From the NCBI RefSeq assembly GCF_014633365.1, contig NC_068348.1, positions 11,798,311-11,862,310 on the forward strand: a stretch of 64,000 bases of DNA, given 5' to 3'. The notes beneath the pieces are model-generated. The model did no database searches. It saw nothing but the letters and a program-made list of their open reading frames with translations, and was not told the DNA's origin. The position numbers and the translations under genes are program-made. Position 1 is the stretch's first letter. Each line of letters begins with the position of its first letter. Shown here one piece after another: positions 36,151 to 49,230 of this stretch. This stretch comes from Diospyros lotus. Lineage: Eukaryota; Streptophyta; Magnoliopsida; Ericales; Ebenaceae.

Positions 36151-37752
36151 TCTTTACTTATCCTCAATATATATTATCCTCTTCTAGACTCCTGGGGTAT
36201 TACACCATTGAAGGGGAATGCCAACATTTGGTGTATCAATGCAAGGGGTTTTTATTTTTCAAAACTATTTTGAAAAAAAAAAAAAATTGTATTGAAAGAT
36301 AAAGCATAAGATCACCTTGCAAGACTAGATTTCCAAATGACCATATGCATAATATCAAAACCACACTATAGGGCATTAACGGATATACCTTATGATAGAT
36401 TCAAATTTGATGAAGAAGTTGGAATCTCCTCTAGTTGTAGCAATTCTTGTCTCCAGTATCTCCCGATCAACTCTACTGGGTAGTTCCCTATTGCCCCGAA
36501 TAGCAAACCAGATGACCAATCCGTCTCCCAAAATTACGGGAGACCTAGTCAGTTCACACTTCTAATATGAATGAAGCCCACAGTGAGACCTACGTGCTAG
36601 CCAAGTCTCTTGTGGGTGATTAAGCTGGATTTTGGGTTCAATGAGAACAGATTTGCAAATACATTATAGACACCCTATATGGATTAGGTTGCTACAATAA
36701 CAACAAAGAAGAAAGAAGCAAATGGAGTAATGGAATAGGGTTTAGAGGCTCTGAATGAGGAAGAAGAAAACATTAACCGAGAGATAGCTTGCATCCTATG
36801 CAACAAAAGGCCTTTTCATCGTTTTCTTTTTCCTTACCTTATATACTGAATGCCCACAAAACCCTAATCGCCCAATAATAGGACAAACGACTAGAAAGAG
36901 AGGGGAGAAAAAAGAGATATAACCTCAAAGTATAAAAGACGCACATCATTTTCTTGTCTTCGTCCTCAAGCCATGCTTCATCCAAACGGTTGTAGAAATG
37001 ATAAAGAAATCGTGTTGAATCGCGACCTTTGCGGTTGAAAATGGTCGACTATTCGAAGCAAACTGTCGATTGATTCACATGATCAGTTGACAAATCGAAG
37101 CAATATGTCAATCGTTTTCAACCATTGGACGATCGACAGCCTCCAAGGTCTGTCGACCATTTTTGTCTCTTTGCACCAAGTTTCTGCAAATTGCGTCTAG
37201 TCCCGTCATTAACTTTTAATGACCCTTTCATCATCTCATGATAAAATCGCGGCACTCGTTAACTCTTAACAGCATGCCTGTTAACTTTTGACAGTTGCTC
37301 TAAATAATTTCAAAACTGATATGTTAACTTTTAACGGTGTCACCAATATTAACTCTTAACAACAATCATTAATCATAACTTTATATCGCCTAGTCAAACA
37401 TACTTTGATATGTGTGTGACCTTCTAGGTTCACTATTAAGTAGCATTCAGGACACGCCAAACTCTTTGACATCAACCAACCACTTTAATGTACAACGAGG
37501 ATTTCTCCATCTAGTTAATGTATTTCGAAAGACTGTGAGTGACAACTAGCATTATGTTAAGGTGATTCTACCAGTAATGAAGTCATACTTCAAAGAGAAC
37601 CCATTTGGAATTTCAATTCTCGTGTACTATAATCCCTTCATCAACTAACATCTCGATCGAATGAGAGTCATGGATTGATCAAACTCACTACTCGATTGCT
37701 ATGTAAGATCTAGTGTTGTGTGATTAAAATGACACATCAAAACTTCTTGCCT

Positions 37753-39180
37753 CACTACAAAAACACGGGTTTTTTGCGGCGGTTTTCAAAACCACCGCAA
37801 AACATGGTATTTTGGGGCAATTTTTCAACAGTTACAAAATATGTTTTTTACGGCAGTTTATCCAACATTTTGCAACGGTTTCGAAAAATCATCGCAAAAT
37901 TAATTAATTAAATTTAGCGGCGATTTTGTCAAAATCGCCGCCAAATTCATTAATAAAAAAATTTTAAAAATTAAATTTAGCTGTGATTTTATCGAAATCG
38001 CCTCAAAATTCAATAAGAAAAAAATTAAAAATTAAATTTCGCGGAGATTCTGTCAAAATCGCCGTCAAATTCATTAATAAAAAAATTTAAAAAAATAAAT
38101 TTATGCTCGATTTTGTCGAAACTGCAGCAAAATTTAATAATAAAAAAATCAAAAATTAAATTTCACAGTGATTTTAAATAACCACAGCAAAATTTAGTAA
38201 TAAAAAAATAAAAAATTAAATTTCAAAAAATTTAATAATTTAAAAATTAAATTAAATTAAATTTTACCAAAATAATCTAAATTTTTTTATTTTTAATCAA
38301 TTAATTTTTTTATTTAATTCAATTAAATTATGTAATTTATTTATTTTAAATTTATCAATTAATTTATTTATTTTAAATAATTAGTTTAAAACATTTTATG
38401 TTCAATTAATTAATTTAATATGTTAACTCTTTTTTAGGTGTTTGATAGTTCAATTAATTAATTTAATTTAATTCAATTCAATTAAAAATAAAATTATTTT
38501 TATTTTATTTAATTTGGGGCCAAGTGTAATTTAAAAAACTTGAGTTTGTAGGTCCAAAGCGAATTCTGAAAAACAGTGGTTCAATTACTTTATAATTAAT
38601 ATGTGCGAGTGTATGACAATGTGGCTTTATAGATTAGGTGGCTTTCCGCGTGTACGCGCGTACAAGAGGTCATGGGATCGAAACTCGGGAAATGCATTTA
38701 CTAGAATAAACTCTAACAGGTGTAGTGGGGTGGGCAAATGCGCGGGCGGGCGGGCGCATGGTGAGGGTTCGTTGCAGTGGCCGCACGCAAACATGCAGGG
38801 GAGGGGCCTAGCGCGTGCGTGTTAAGCCTATGTGCAGGAAACAATGGTGGTTTTAAAACCATCGCAAAAAATTAACAAACTGCCGTTAAATTATTTTTTG
38901 ATAATTAAATTTAATATTAAATTAAATAATTTAATATTAAATTCAATTAATTTTAGTGGCGATTTTAAAATCGCCGCTAAATTTAAAAAATCGCCGCTAA
39001 TTGCGGCGGTTTGAGAACCGTCGCTAAAAATATCACTTAGGGGCGGTTATACTAGCAGTTGCTAAAAACCTCTGCTAAATGCTGCACGGCGGCTGTATTA
39101 GTAGAGGTTTTAAAAACCGCACGCTAAATCACTTTATGGTGGTTAAAAGTCACCGCTAAAAATTAATTTTTTTTGTAGTG
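37753..39180. mobile_element. Non-autonomous CACTA element, 1.43 kb
   Basis: Termini CACTACAAAAAC... and ...TTTTTTTTGTAGTG are flanked by a perfect 3-bp duplication CCT (37,750-37,752 and 39,181-39,183). Subterminal regions carry GCGGCGGTTTT and AAACCGCCGC-type units in both orientations (37,775-38,170; 38,850-39,160). The middle is AT-rich with a GC-rich island at 38,640-38,830. No transposase is visible. Confidence 0.9.
38640..38830. other. GC-rich island inside the 1.43-kb CACTA element
   Basis: GGGCGGGCGGGCGCATGG and GTGTACGCGCGTAC occur within an element otherwise almost entirely A/T. The 74-codon frame over it has no recognisable motif. It might be a captured fragment; the source is unknown. 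Confidence 0.4.
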
Positions 39181-39894
39181 CCTTCGCATACCAAGATCTA
39201 GTGTGGTGTGATCAAGATCTAGTGTACTATAATCAAATGTACTTTTTCCAGAGGTTCATACAACCACAACCACTACTGATTGCATAGATGTTCACCTTAC
39301 TCTAGAGGTTGACGGATCCTAGTAGCAATCATTTACCTCCATATGCCACTAAATAGAGACCATACAGTGCATCTCTTACTCAATAACATGATAGTTCTTA
39401 TCAAAGGCAAATCTCAGACACCAACATACAAGACAACTATGTTGCCTTTGGTCTAAAAACCAATAACACAATAGAAGCCTGTGATAGATTATGGATCATC
39501 TCAGCCATGTGATCTATCATGTATGTCACATTTGATAGATGTTGAACTAACATCAACCTATATGTCTACTATATCCATTTTATAGATTATAACACGTGAC
39601 TCACCATCATTTATCATTAGTATTTCATAATACTAATTAAAGGTAGTAGCTCATGTATTAGTCTGTAATTGATTAATCATAACTGTATTATGAGAAATCT
39701 AAGAACTGGGAATAACGTTTAAGAAATCTTTAACCTAAAAAATCTTTATCATATATTCTTAACACTTAAGCATAAGACTATCATTAGGAAATTTAAGGGT
39801 TTATTCATAAAATTGATTGAAGAGGTATGAATGAAAATATAATCTTAAAATATGAAAATATATTTTATTATATTTATAAGATTTACATCATTAG

Positions 39895-42459
39895 TATAAT
39901 ACCCGAGAAATTATTAAGGGTATAAATAAAATTTGATGAAGGGCATAAATGGAATTTGCGAAAAATTGAGACTATATAGGGTACACTAACGCAACTTTGG
40001 ACGACCGAATTAGTCAGAGGGAATACCTTGGACCCTAGATAGCCAAGGAAAATGGTATAGTATCGACAAGTAATACGAGGTATGATTTATGGCACTGAAA
40101 GAAATTGGATTGGGAACGGTTCCCGGTACAGCTAAAAAGGCAACGATGATTTAGGCTGAAATACCGAATTAATGTAGGGGCAATCGGGAAGTCAATGGAA
40201 CCCTGAGGAAGTTCATATTTGGTATGTAGAGTAACCCTTCAGTAGTTTTTGGAAGAAACAAAAGGGTTTGTAGCCAAAACGAAGATTCGGGCCTAAGTGT
40301 AGTTTTCTGAAATTGATAGAGGGAGGTCGAAACGATATTTTTTCGGAATTTTAAAGAGAATGTTTTAAGATATTTCAAAGAGTTATAAAGGTCTTTAAAG
40401 AGAAGTTCAGTTTTTGAGCCAGGAGCAAAATCGTAATTTTTGAGGTTGGGGTAAGTGTAATTTACCTAAAAATTAGGGGCATTAGAGTAATTAGTCCATT
40501 TTTTTAGGGACTAAAATGCAATTAAAAATTAGTCCGGGGACCATGTTGAAAAGGGTTAAAGTGCAATTATCCAAAAGTTCGGGTCAAAGTGTAATTATTG
40601 AAACCTTTTTACTAGGGGCATTTGGAAAATTCAGGAAAAAGCCTCATAAATGACTTTAGTGATAAAGATGAAGTTTCGTGATGATATTAGAGATAAGATG
40701 AAGCCTTATGATGACGTTAGAGATAAGATGAAGGCTCATGATGACTTTAACGATAAGATTTGATTGGATAAGATAAGATTTGGATAAGATTTGATTGGAT
40801 AAGATAAGATTTGGATAAGATTTTGTTGGATATGATTTGAATAAGATTTGATTTGGATAACAATGATTATATAAAATCTTAGAAGATTTAGAATGATTGT
40901 AGAATCTTTTAGAAGATTTGGTAATGATTATATAATATCTTTGAAGATTTACAATGATTGCAAAAGATATTATAAGATTTTGAAATGATTGCAAAAGATA
41001 TTAGAAGATTTGAAATGATTATAGAAAATCTTAGAAGATTTACAATAATTGCAGAAGATCTTTAGAAGATTTGAAATGATTGTAAAAGATTTTGGAAGAT
41101 TTGAAATGATTGCAGAATATATGTTTCTTGGTGGCTAAGTTTCCAAAAACTATAAATAGGGGTTCATGGCTAAGGATTCTCTCATTCGAAATTATGAGAA
41201 GTTCGTGTTAGACAAGAGTGCTTCAGGTTTACTGGATAGAGGGCTTTTTAAGCATACGCGAAGCATCACACGCGCAGAGCACCTGGGCAGTGCGTGAGGA
41301 CGTGTAAGGAGGTGGTTTGGTTAAAAGACTTGAGGAGTTGCACGAAGATTGAGGTTGGGCACAAGATTCGAGGTGTTCTGAATACGTTCGAGGTGAGTGG
41401 TCTGATTCTATCTTTACCTTATCTTGAAAATATGTTGGAAGGTGTGTAATGAGTTCTGGTGGGCGGTGTTACCCTCCCGAACTTAGGTTACACGCAATTG
41501 GGACCAGTTCTAGTGAGCAGTTTTACCCTCCGAAACTTAGATTGTTCTACAAAAATATTTTACTTATGTATCTGTGGCATCATTTGCATATTGAACATGT
41601 GGTATATTGCATCAACTTTTTTTACTTATAAAAGAGTCGGTGTATGGCTTGTGATTTTCATATCATCGGGGTATTGATATTTTGTGTCGGTGTTGTGTCC
41701 GTGTGGGTCGGGATGAGGTCTACTTGAGGGTGGGACAATGATAATCCAGGTGAACGGGTGTCACATTGGAGCACTCGAGGGAACAATGTTAAACCAGGTG
41801 AACGGGTGTCACGACGGTGCACTCGGGGGATTAACGTTAGACCAGGTGAACGGGTGTCACAGTGGGGCATTCGAGGGATTAAATATGTCAGGGAAACTTC
41901 TCAAGTTAGACGTGTCTTGCATGTTGTCACTTGTCTGAGTATGCCGTGCTCATGTGTCTCTCATGCATTGCATAAACTGTTTCATACCGTCACTTAGATG
42001 TTTTATCATCTAACCTGGGCTATGCCCCCTGGAACGTTTAATGTTCCAGCCAGGGACTGCTGCGAGGGCTAGGATGTGGCCTGTTGGGGGCCAATGGTGC
42101 TTAGTTTGATAGTCGTTGTAACATTTGGAGGCTTCAGAATGTATTTCAGGTTGTAAATGAACAGTTGTATAATAGCAAAGTTGTCATCTGATCTGTATTA
42201 CGTATGTTGTTAAGGGAATACCATGTAAGAACTACGGTATTTGATGTTAATATATCCGTTGCATTGTATTATGTCTCGTTTAGTTTAAGATTATTGATCT
42301 TGATAGTTAAACGGGCAAGGCTGGGGTTCTCGGGGTTTGTATCTGCATGTGAAGATAGTTCTTGATGCACTGCACGTGTTGAACTAAAAAAAAAAAAAAA
42401 AAAAAAGAAATCCCAGGAATACCCTTATAGTGACACGCTTGGCGAGACAGGGTGTTACA
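39895..42459 (+). repeat. 5' LTR of the LARD-like element (2,565 bp)
   Basis: A TATA box TATAAATA lies at 41,151-41,158. U3 contains many short repeats (40,725-41,115: GATAAGATTTGGATAAG words, then about 40-bp units with AGAAGATTTGAAATGATTG). A poly-A run is at 42,386-42,406. It differs from the 3' LTR at roughly 1-2% of positions by eye plus a few indels, including about 25-30 bp in the GGATAAGATT repeats. Confidence 0.9.
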
Positions 42460-42461
42460 AT

Positions 42462-42474
42462 TGGTATCAGAGCC
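42462..42474 (+). other. Primer-binding site (initiator Met-tRNA type)
   Basis: TGGTATCAGAGCC, 2 bp after the end of the 5' LTR. Confidence 0.9.
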
Positions 42475-45400
42475 CTAGGTTAAAACCCTAGGATAGTTAA
42501 GCTAGGTTGATGAACTTAGCATGGTTGGAACTATTGAATGAGAACTTAGAACATGATTATGGATTCTAAGAAACATTCGGAACATAGATGAAAATGGTAT
42601 GGAAACTCTAAAGAGATGAGAATTGAGGTGTTAACTTGAATATACTTTCAGCGACAAGAGGAGACGAACAATTTCTATTCACATCTTTTGGAAATTAGGA
42701 AGCCAGTAATGAGGGTCGTCAAAATGAAAGAGATATATGATCCAAAACCTTTGAGGAATAAATACCTTGGTGATTCTGGTACAACTTGAAGTATAGTATA
42801 AATATCTTTTGGAAAAATTTTAGTAAATCGTCTTAGTGCCCCCCGATTGGGACATGTTAAATGATGGCGATGTCATGCCTTGACAAAGATAAGTGAAACG
42901 ACAAAGATTATTAGGAGAACTTGTCAAGGGCATGGGAAAGAAGAACGACTTGAAGATCTTAAAGTTAAGTTAGATATCCGAATTGAGGACTTAAGAAGAA
43001 TGGATTTAGTTAGGGCTAACTAGTGAAAATCCCGAATGAAGACTTAGGGGAAGGGAGCCGGTAGGTCATAAAGACAAAATCCTTGCTTGGAGATTTGGGG
43101 GTTTGTCGGTTGAAGTCTTTGAAATTATTAATTAGAGAATACTAGATTTATCTAAGTGATGGAACGTTGATTGGGAGTTAGCATCCAACAATATGGGTTG
43201 AATGTAAGATTGGTTCGATAAACCATAACTGAGGATTCGTAAGATTTGGAAACCGTAGGTTGGAGATCATTAGTTAAAATTAATCTCACTAAATGTTGGG
43301 ATAACTGGTGGTTATTAAGAAGAAACAAGTTGCGGACGATTAGTTTGATATAACATAACCTAATTGTAAGTCAGATTTTGATCGAATGGTATAAGGATTC
43401 AAGGGAAAGAATGACTTGGTATAGATCAAGAATCCTAAGGAACGACCCGATAAGAAACCCAGGATGATTCGATAAAAGCTTTTGAAAATAGAATTTGAGG
43501 ATTTTAGGAATCCGAAATTGTTGATGGGGATATTGAGATAGAGAAACCGGAATTGATGACAGTGGAAATAAGGAAATAATACCTTAAGAAAACAACTCAT
43601 AGGGACGAGTCGTATGGTTTCATATGTTATTCAAGGACAAAGAGAGTTAAGGCGTAGATTTAAGTTTTGGGAGATGATAGAAAAAAGAAAAGAAAAGAAA
43701 CTATATCGAGAATATTAGTTTAGGATCAGACAAGAAAAGCGAATCGGAACTAATTGAGGATCAAATCGTTGTTTGAGGTGTTTAGAAGTATTTCTCGGTA
43801 GTAATTTTCTTGAATAAAAGGCTCTAGGTTATAATGAGAATTTTCCTGTTGAGTGAAATCTTGGTGATTTAGGATTTTGGAATTTTGAATAGTGACTACG
43901 AGACAAAGAGGGATCGACTGTAAATCAGCTATAGTTAGGATCAAGTTACGATCGAAAGTTATTAGGATGTAAAACGTAAAGTTTCGCATGCTTTGAGGAC
44001 TAGAATTTTTCTTTGGAAGTTGAAAGAATCTTTGACTTATAGGGAATTTGCAGAATAAAACCTTATCTGAATATATGGGGTTTGCAAACGATATAAGGAT
44101 CACTTATAAAATAAAGATCGGTAATTTAGGACGAATCTTGGAGACCAGAAAAATTTTGATAAGAGAATTTCGAGTTTGATTTGATGTTAAATTTATGCAT
44201 ACTGTATACACTTGGAGATAAAAAGATATTTTAACTTATGAAGATGATGCTATTTTAAGCTTGAAATGACCCTAGTCAATTTAAGAAGATTCAAACACAA
44301 AAGAAGATAGTTAGCATAACAATGATTGTCAAGGACCGAGGGGTAGTCATAAAAGTCTTAGCTTGAGTTTTAAGGCATCAAGCAATGAGATAGGCTTGCT
44401 AAAGCTTGATTAAGCTCGTAAAGATATCTTGGGACTTGATTAGGTCTAACCAAAATTACAGTTGATCCTAATAGATTCAAAGAAATAGGAATGATTGACA
44501 TAATGACCTATATAGTGAGTTGAAAGTTAATCGTGGAATAAACATAAATGGAACTTCTAAGCCAAATCTTGTGATAAATCAAGCATACGGTAATGACGAG
44601 AATATGGTTGAACGATCTAGTATAAGTTTAAAATATGATAAATTGGAACTACAAGTGATGTTGGAATGTTTGACAAATTATGAACGCTTGCAAGAGTAGC
44701 AATAGGAGCATGAGGTTCCGTCACGTGCATGATAAATTTGGAAAGTAAAAGAGATTAAATTGTGAGGTTAGGATAAGGGTGCACGATACGATTGAGTCTT
44801 ACTCTGAAAAAAAAGAAAAAGAAAATTAAGGAATCCAAGAGATCAGGGATTTGAACTAGTATTAATAAGAACCACTATAGCTCTCGGAGACGGAGTAAGG
44901 AGTTCTAATGTAGCGATAACACCATTGGTGCTTGGCTTGTAACAACGTATCTGAGCCTAGGGACCAAGGTAGAGGACTGGTGGTTGGCTCGCGATCTGGG
45001 GTGTGATACCCATGAGTCGGAGCGACACAATGAACTGTGGAGACGGTCAGATGCCAATGTTTGGGCGGCAACGTGGATGTTATGTACAGATTAGAGTCCA
45101 AGTTCCTATGGGCCGAGGCATTGTGGTAGAATCCCTAACCGCTATAAAAAGGATTGAAGGTTGGGAAGACGACCTAAGCGGAATAATTGTTATGTGGATT
45201 ATGATAGTTGATAATCAAAAGAGAATCGGAAGAAGGAGACGTGATCTTGAGCGATGAAATAATGTTTAGCAAGTTGTAACAGAGGTTTGTGAAAGATTCT
45301 TTTGGGATAATTGCATCCACGACAGAAATTCGTGAAGTTAAGGTTGCTAAGAAGTGATGAATGTGCTGAGGAAATTTAGGAGTTGTGGTGAAATAATAAT

Positions 45401-46675
45401 TGTGTACATAGGTTAAGGTAGGATCTAATCAAGAATGGAACGATCCTTGATATAGGCGTGTGTTACGAACTTGCTTAGGTAAAGGTGTTTCCCGGATGTG
45501 GCATTTGGAAGAAATTTAACCCTAATTATTGACTTAACTTTTAGTTTCGTGTGCTTATTAGTACGCACCCTAGAAATTGTGAACAATTGGCTCCAAATTA
45601 GATGTTTCAAACCTTACCTTTGGTGATCTAAAAAGGGTTGGAGCAATGGTAAGTATGCCTAGGTACCCTTGAAAACATGAGTTGAAGGATTGAAAGTGAC
45701 AAAATCAACATAAGGATATGGTAAGTTGTATGTTGATAGGTAATTGAAAGTGTTTTTCTTCTCGAGAGACATGCTGTGAATTGAGAAAACATATGAATAA
45801 GTTGTTATAAAGTTTCCAGTTCCACTATGGAAAATTTATTTAGGTTGTAAAGCAGTAGGCTAAGCTATTAAAGTTATGCTAGGTATTGTCAAAGACTCAG
45901 TGAGAACCAAAAGCTGACCAGCAAGGTTTTTTTAAGGAGTTGTGTGAAAACTAGATCGCCTAAGAAGGACGAGATCATATCATCTTGTTTGACACAATAG
46001 AGAGATTGTTCTCATGTGGAGAAATATGGAAAGCACCATAGAACACTTAGTGGTACTAAGTTGAGGAGTCACAAATGAAGGACGTGTATAAATATGGAAG
46101 GTTGTCGATAAACTGAAACGACACGGGAGTTCTGAGCTGAGATAAATTGATCTGATTGATGGATAGTGTTTGGAAGAGAAATAGTAACATGTCAGGATGT
46201 TAGGCTGTTGTAAGAGAAATTGTGTTTTTGGGAGACCTAAATGGATAATTTGCATGACCAACCGTAAGAGGCTGAGGAATTATCTTTAAAAATAACATGC
46301 GATTGAGATAATTGAGAGAAAGGTACGCCGACTTAAAGTTCAATGTTATCAATTTTTGTGTGATCATGGCATATGCATTAGTATAAGAATGGGTTGGGAG
46401 AATTATTAGTCAAACAAAATGGGTTTTGAGGATACGATTAGAAGTGATATTAAGTATTACAAATTATTTTGGGATTTGTGTAACCGCATGTTCAGAGCTA
46501 CAACAGGATATTCTAGAAAATAAGTAAGATGCTTGGTAAGCATGGATCGTGTTAGGATGTAAGCTATGAATAATTGTTAAGGATTAGGAATGGTATTTAT
46601 GATATTTCTATTGGGAGTCATTAGCAATAGCAGTGATTCAATTATCACGGCAAAATTTCGAGACGAAATTTATTT

Positions 46676-46689
46676 AAAGGAGGGGAGAA
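46676..46689 (+). other. Polypurine tract of the LARD-like element
   Basis: AAAGGAGGGGAGAA directly before the 3' LTR. Confidence 0.85.
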
Positions 46690-49230
46690 TATAATACCCG
46701 AGAAATTATTAAGGGTATAAATAATATTTGATGAAGGGCATAAATGGAATTTGCGAAAAATTGAGACTATATAGGGTACACTAACGCAACTTTGGACGAC
46801 CGAATTAGTCAGAGGGAATACCCTGGACCCTAGATAGCCAAGGAAAATGGTATAGTATCGACAAGTAATACGAGGTATGATTTATGGCACTGAAAGAAAT
46901 TGGATCGGGAATGGTTCTCGGTACAGCTAAAATGGCAACGATGATTTAGGCTGAAATACCGAATTAATGTAGAGGCAATCGGGAAGTCAATGGAACCCCG
47001 AGGAAGTTCATATTTGGTATGTAGAGTAACCCTTCAGTAGTTTTTGGAAGAAACAAAAGGGTTTGTAGCCAAAACGAAGATTCGGGCCTAAGTGCAGTTT
47101 TCTGAAATTGATAGAGGGAGGTCGAAATGATATTTTTTCGGAATTTTAAAGAGAATGTTTTAAGATATTTCAAAGAGTTATAAAGGTCTTTAAAGAGAAG
47201 TTCAGTTTTTGAGCCAGGGGTAAAATCGTAATTTTTGAGGTTGGGGTAAAAGTGTAATTTACCTAAAAATTAGGAGCATTAGCGTAATTAGTCCTTTTTT
47301 TTAGGGACTAAAATGCAATTAAAAATTAGTCCAGGGACCATGTTGAAAAGGGTTAAAGTGCAATTATCCAAAAGTTCGGGTCAAAGTGTAATTATTGAAA
47401 CCTTTTTACTAGGGGCATTTGGAAAATTCAGGAAAAAGCCTCATAAATGACTTTAGTGATAAAGATGAAGCTTCATGATGATATTAGAGATAAGATGAAG
47501 CCTTATGATGACGTTAGAGATAAGATGAAGGCTCATGATGACTTTAAGGATAAGATTTGATTGGATAAGATAAGATTTGGATAAGATTTAATTGGATAAG
47601 ATTTTGTTGGATATGATTTGAATAAGATTTGATTTGGATAACAATGATTATATAAAATCTTAGAAGATTTAGAATGATTGTAGAATCTCTTAGAAGATTT
47701 GGTAATGATTATATAATATCTTTGAAGATTTACAATGATTGCAAAAGATATTATAAGATTTTGAAATGATTGCAAAAGATATTAGAAGATTTGAAATGAT
47801 TATAGAAAATCTTAGAAGATTTACAATGATTGCAGAAGATCTTTAGAAGATTTGAAATGATTGTAAAAGATTTTGGAAGATTTGAAATGATTGCAGAATA
47901 TATGTTTCTTAGTGAATAAGTTTCCAAAAACTATAAATAGGGGTTCATGGCTAAAGATTCTCTCATTCGAAATTATGAGAAGTTCGTGTTAGACAAGAGT
48001 GCTTCAGGTTTACTGGATAGAGGGCTTTTTAAGCATACTCGAAGCATCACACGCGCAGAGCACCTGGGAAGTGCGTGAGGACGTGTAAGGAGGTGGTTTG
48101 GTTAAAAGACTTGAGGAGTTGCACGAAGATTGAGGTTGGGCACAAGATTCGAGGTGTTCTGAATACGTTCGAGGTGAGTGGTCTAATTCTATCTTTACCT
48201 TATCTTGAAAATATGTTGGAAGGTGTGTAATGAGTTCTGGTGGGCGGTGTTACCCTCCCGAACTTAGGTTACACGCAATTGGGACCAGTTCTAGTGAGCG
48301 GTTTTACCCTCCGAAACTTGGATTGTTCTACAAAAATATTTTACTTATGTATCTGTGGCATCATTTGCATATTGAACATGTGGTATATTGCATCAACTGT
48401 TTTTACTTATAAAAGAGTCGGTGCATGGCTTGTGATTTTCATATCATCGGGGTATTGATATTTTGTGTCGGTGTTGTGTCCGTGTGGGTCGGGATGAGGT
48501 CTACTTGAGGGTGGGACAATGATAATCCAGGTGAACGGGTGTCACATTGGAGCACTCGAGGGAACAATGTTAAACCAGGTGAACGGGTGTCACGACGGTG
48601 CACTCGAGGGATTAATGTTAGACCAGGTGAACAGGTGTCACAGTGGGGCATTCGAGGGATTAAATATGTCAGGGAAACTTCTCAAGTTAGACGTGTCTTG
48701 CATGTTGTCACTTGTCTGAGTATGCCGTGCTCATGTGTCTCTCATGCATTGCATAAACTGTTTCATACCGTCACTTAGATGTTTTATCATCTAACCTGGG
48801 CTATGCCCCTGGATCGTTTAATGTTCCAGCCAGGGACTACTGCGAGGGCTAGGATGTGGCCTGTTGGGGGCCAATGGTGCTTAGTTTGATAGTCGTTGTA
48901 ACATTTGGAGGCTTCAGAATGTATTTCAGGTTGTAAATGAACAATTGTATAATAGCAAAGTTGTCATCTGATCTGTATTACGTATGTTGTTAAGGGAATA
49001 GCATGTAAGAACTACGGTATTTGATGTTAATATATCTGTTGCATTGTATTATGTCTCGTTTAGTTTAAAATTATTGATCTTGATAGTTAAACGGGCAAGG
49101 CTGGGGTTCTCGGGGTTTGTATCTGCATGTGAAGATAGTTCTTGATGCACTGCACGTGTTGAACTAAAAAAAAAAAAAAAATCCCAGGAATACCCTTATA
49201 GTGACACGCTTGGCGAGACAGGGTGTTACA
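46690..49230 (+). repeat. 3' LTR of the LARD-like element (2,541 bp)
   Basis: Near-identical to the 5' LTR, with a TATA box at 47,932-47,939 and the same U3 repeats, about one GGATAAGATT-type unit shorter. It ends GGGTGTTACA. Confidence 0.9.

Larger units (their letters stand above)
35564..36204 (-). mobile_element. Cassandra-like TRIM with 5S-like LTRs
   Basis: Two LTRs of 227-228 bp (35,564-35,790 and 35,977-36,204) begin TGTAACATCCC and end GGGGTATTACA in the plus reading. They enclose a 186-bp interior. The reverse complement of a Met-tRNA primer site (GGCTCTGATACCA, 35,962-35,974) abuts the right LTR. A polypurine tract (complement of TTCTCCCCCCTTGAG, from 35,791) abuts the left one, so the element is on the minus strand. 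Each LTR carries a segment resembling 5S rRNA: on the minus strand GTTAAGCGTG and GGATGGGTGACC followed by CCTGGGAAGTTC. This combination is the hallmark of Cassandra. The 641-bp length fits the family. No protein is encoded, so it would need enzymes from elsewhere. Confidence 0.8.
42460..46689 (+). other. Interior of the LARD-like element, no coding capacity
   Basis: Scanning both strands I find no zinc-knuckle, protease, RT active-site, RNase H or integrase pattern. Open frames (for example 43,750-44,103 minus, 117 codons) are short and featureless. It may carry packaging and primer functions only. Confidence 0.65.
39895..49230 (+). mobile_element. Complete 9.3-kb LTR retrotransposon without genes (LARD-like)
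   Basis: 5' LTR 39,895-42,459, interior 42,460-46,689, 3' LTR 46,690-49,230, with a perfect target duplication ATTAG (39,890-39,894 and 49,231-49,235). The unoccupied site is seen in unit A (ATCATTAGTCCC, near 24,590). A Met-tRNA primer site follows the 5' LTR by 2 bp and a polypurine tract precedes the 3' LTR. LTRs start TATAATACCC, not TG, and end GTGTTACA. The 4.2-kb interior has no frame longer than about 120 codons and no gag, protease, RT or integrase motif that I can find, so it must move with enzymes from a relative. LTR sequence, primer site and TTTCGAGACGAAATTT before the tract suggest Ty3/gypsy. Confidence 0.9.

Noticed and set aside
35564..36204. 5S rRNA genes
   Set aside because: Only part of the 5S sequence is present, it is diverged, and it lies inside paired LTRs with a primer site; this is the Cassandra-type TRIM pattern.
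43750..44103. 117-codon minus-strand frame in the LARD-like interior
   Set aside because: No motif and on the antisense strand of a non-coding element; length is compatible with chance in AT-rich DNA.
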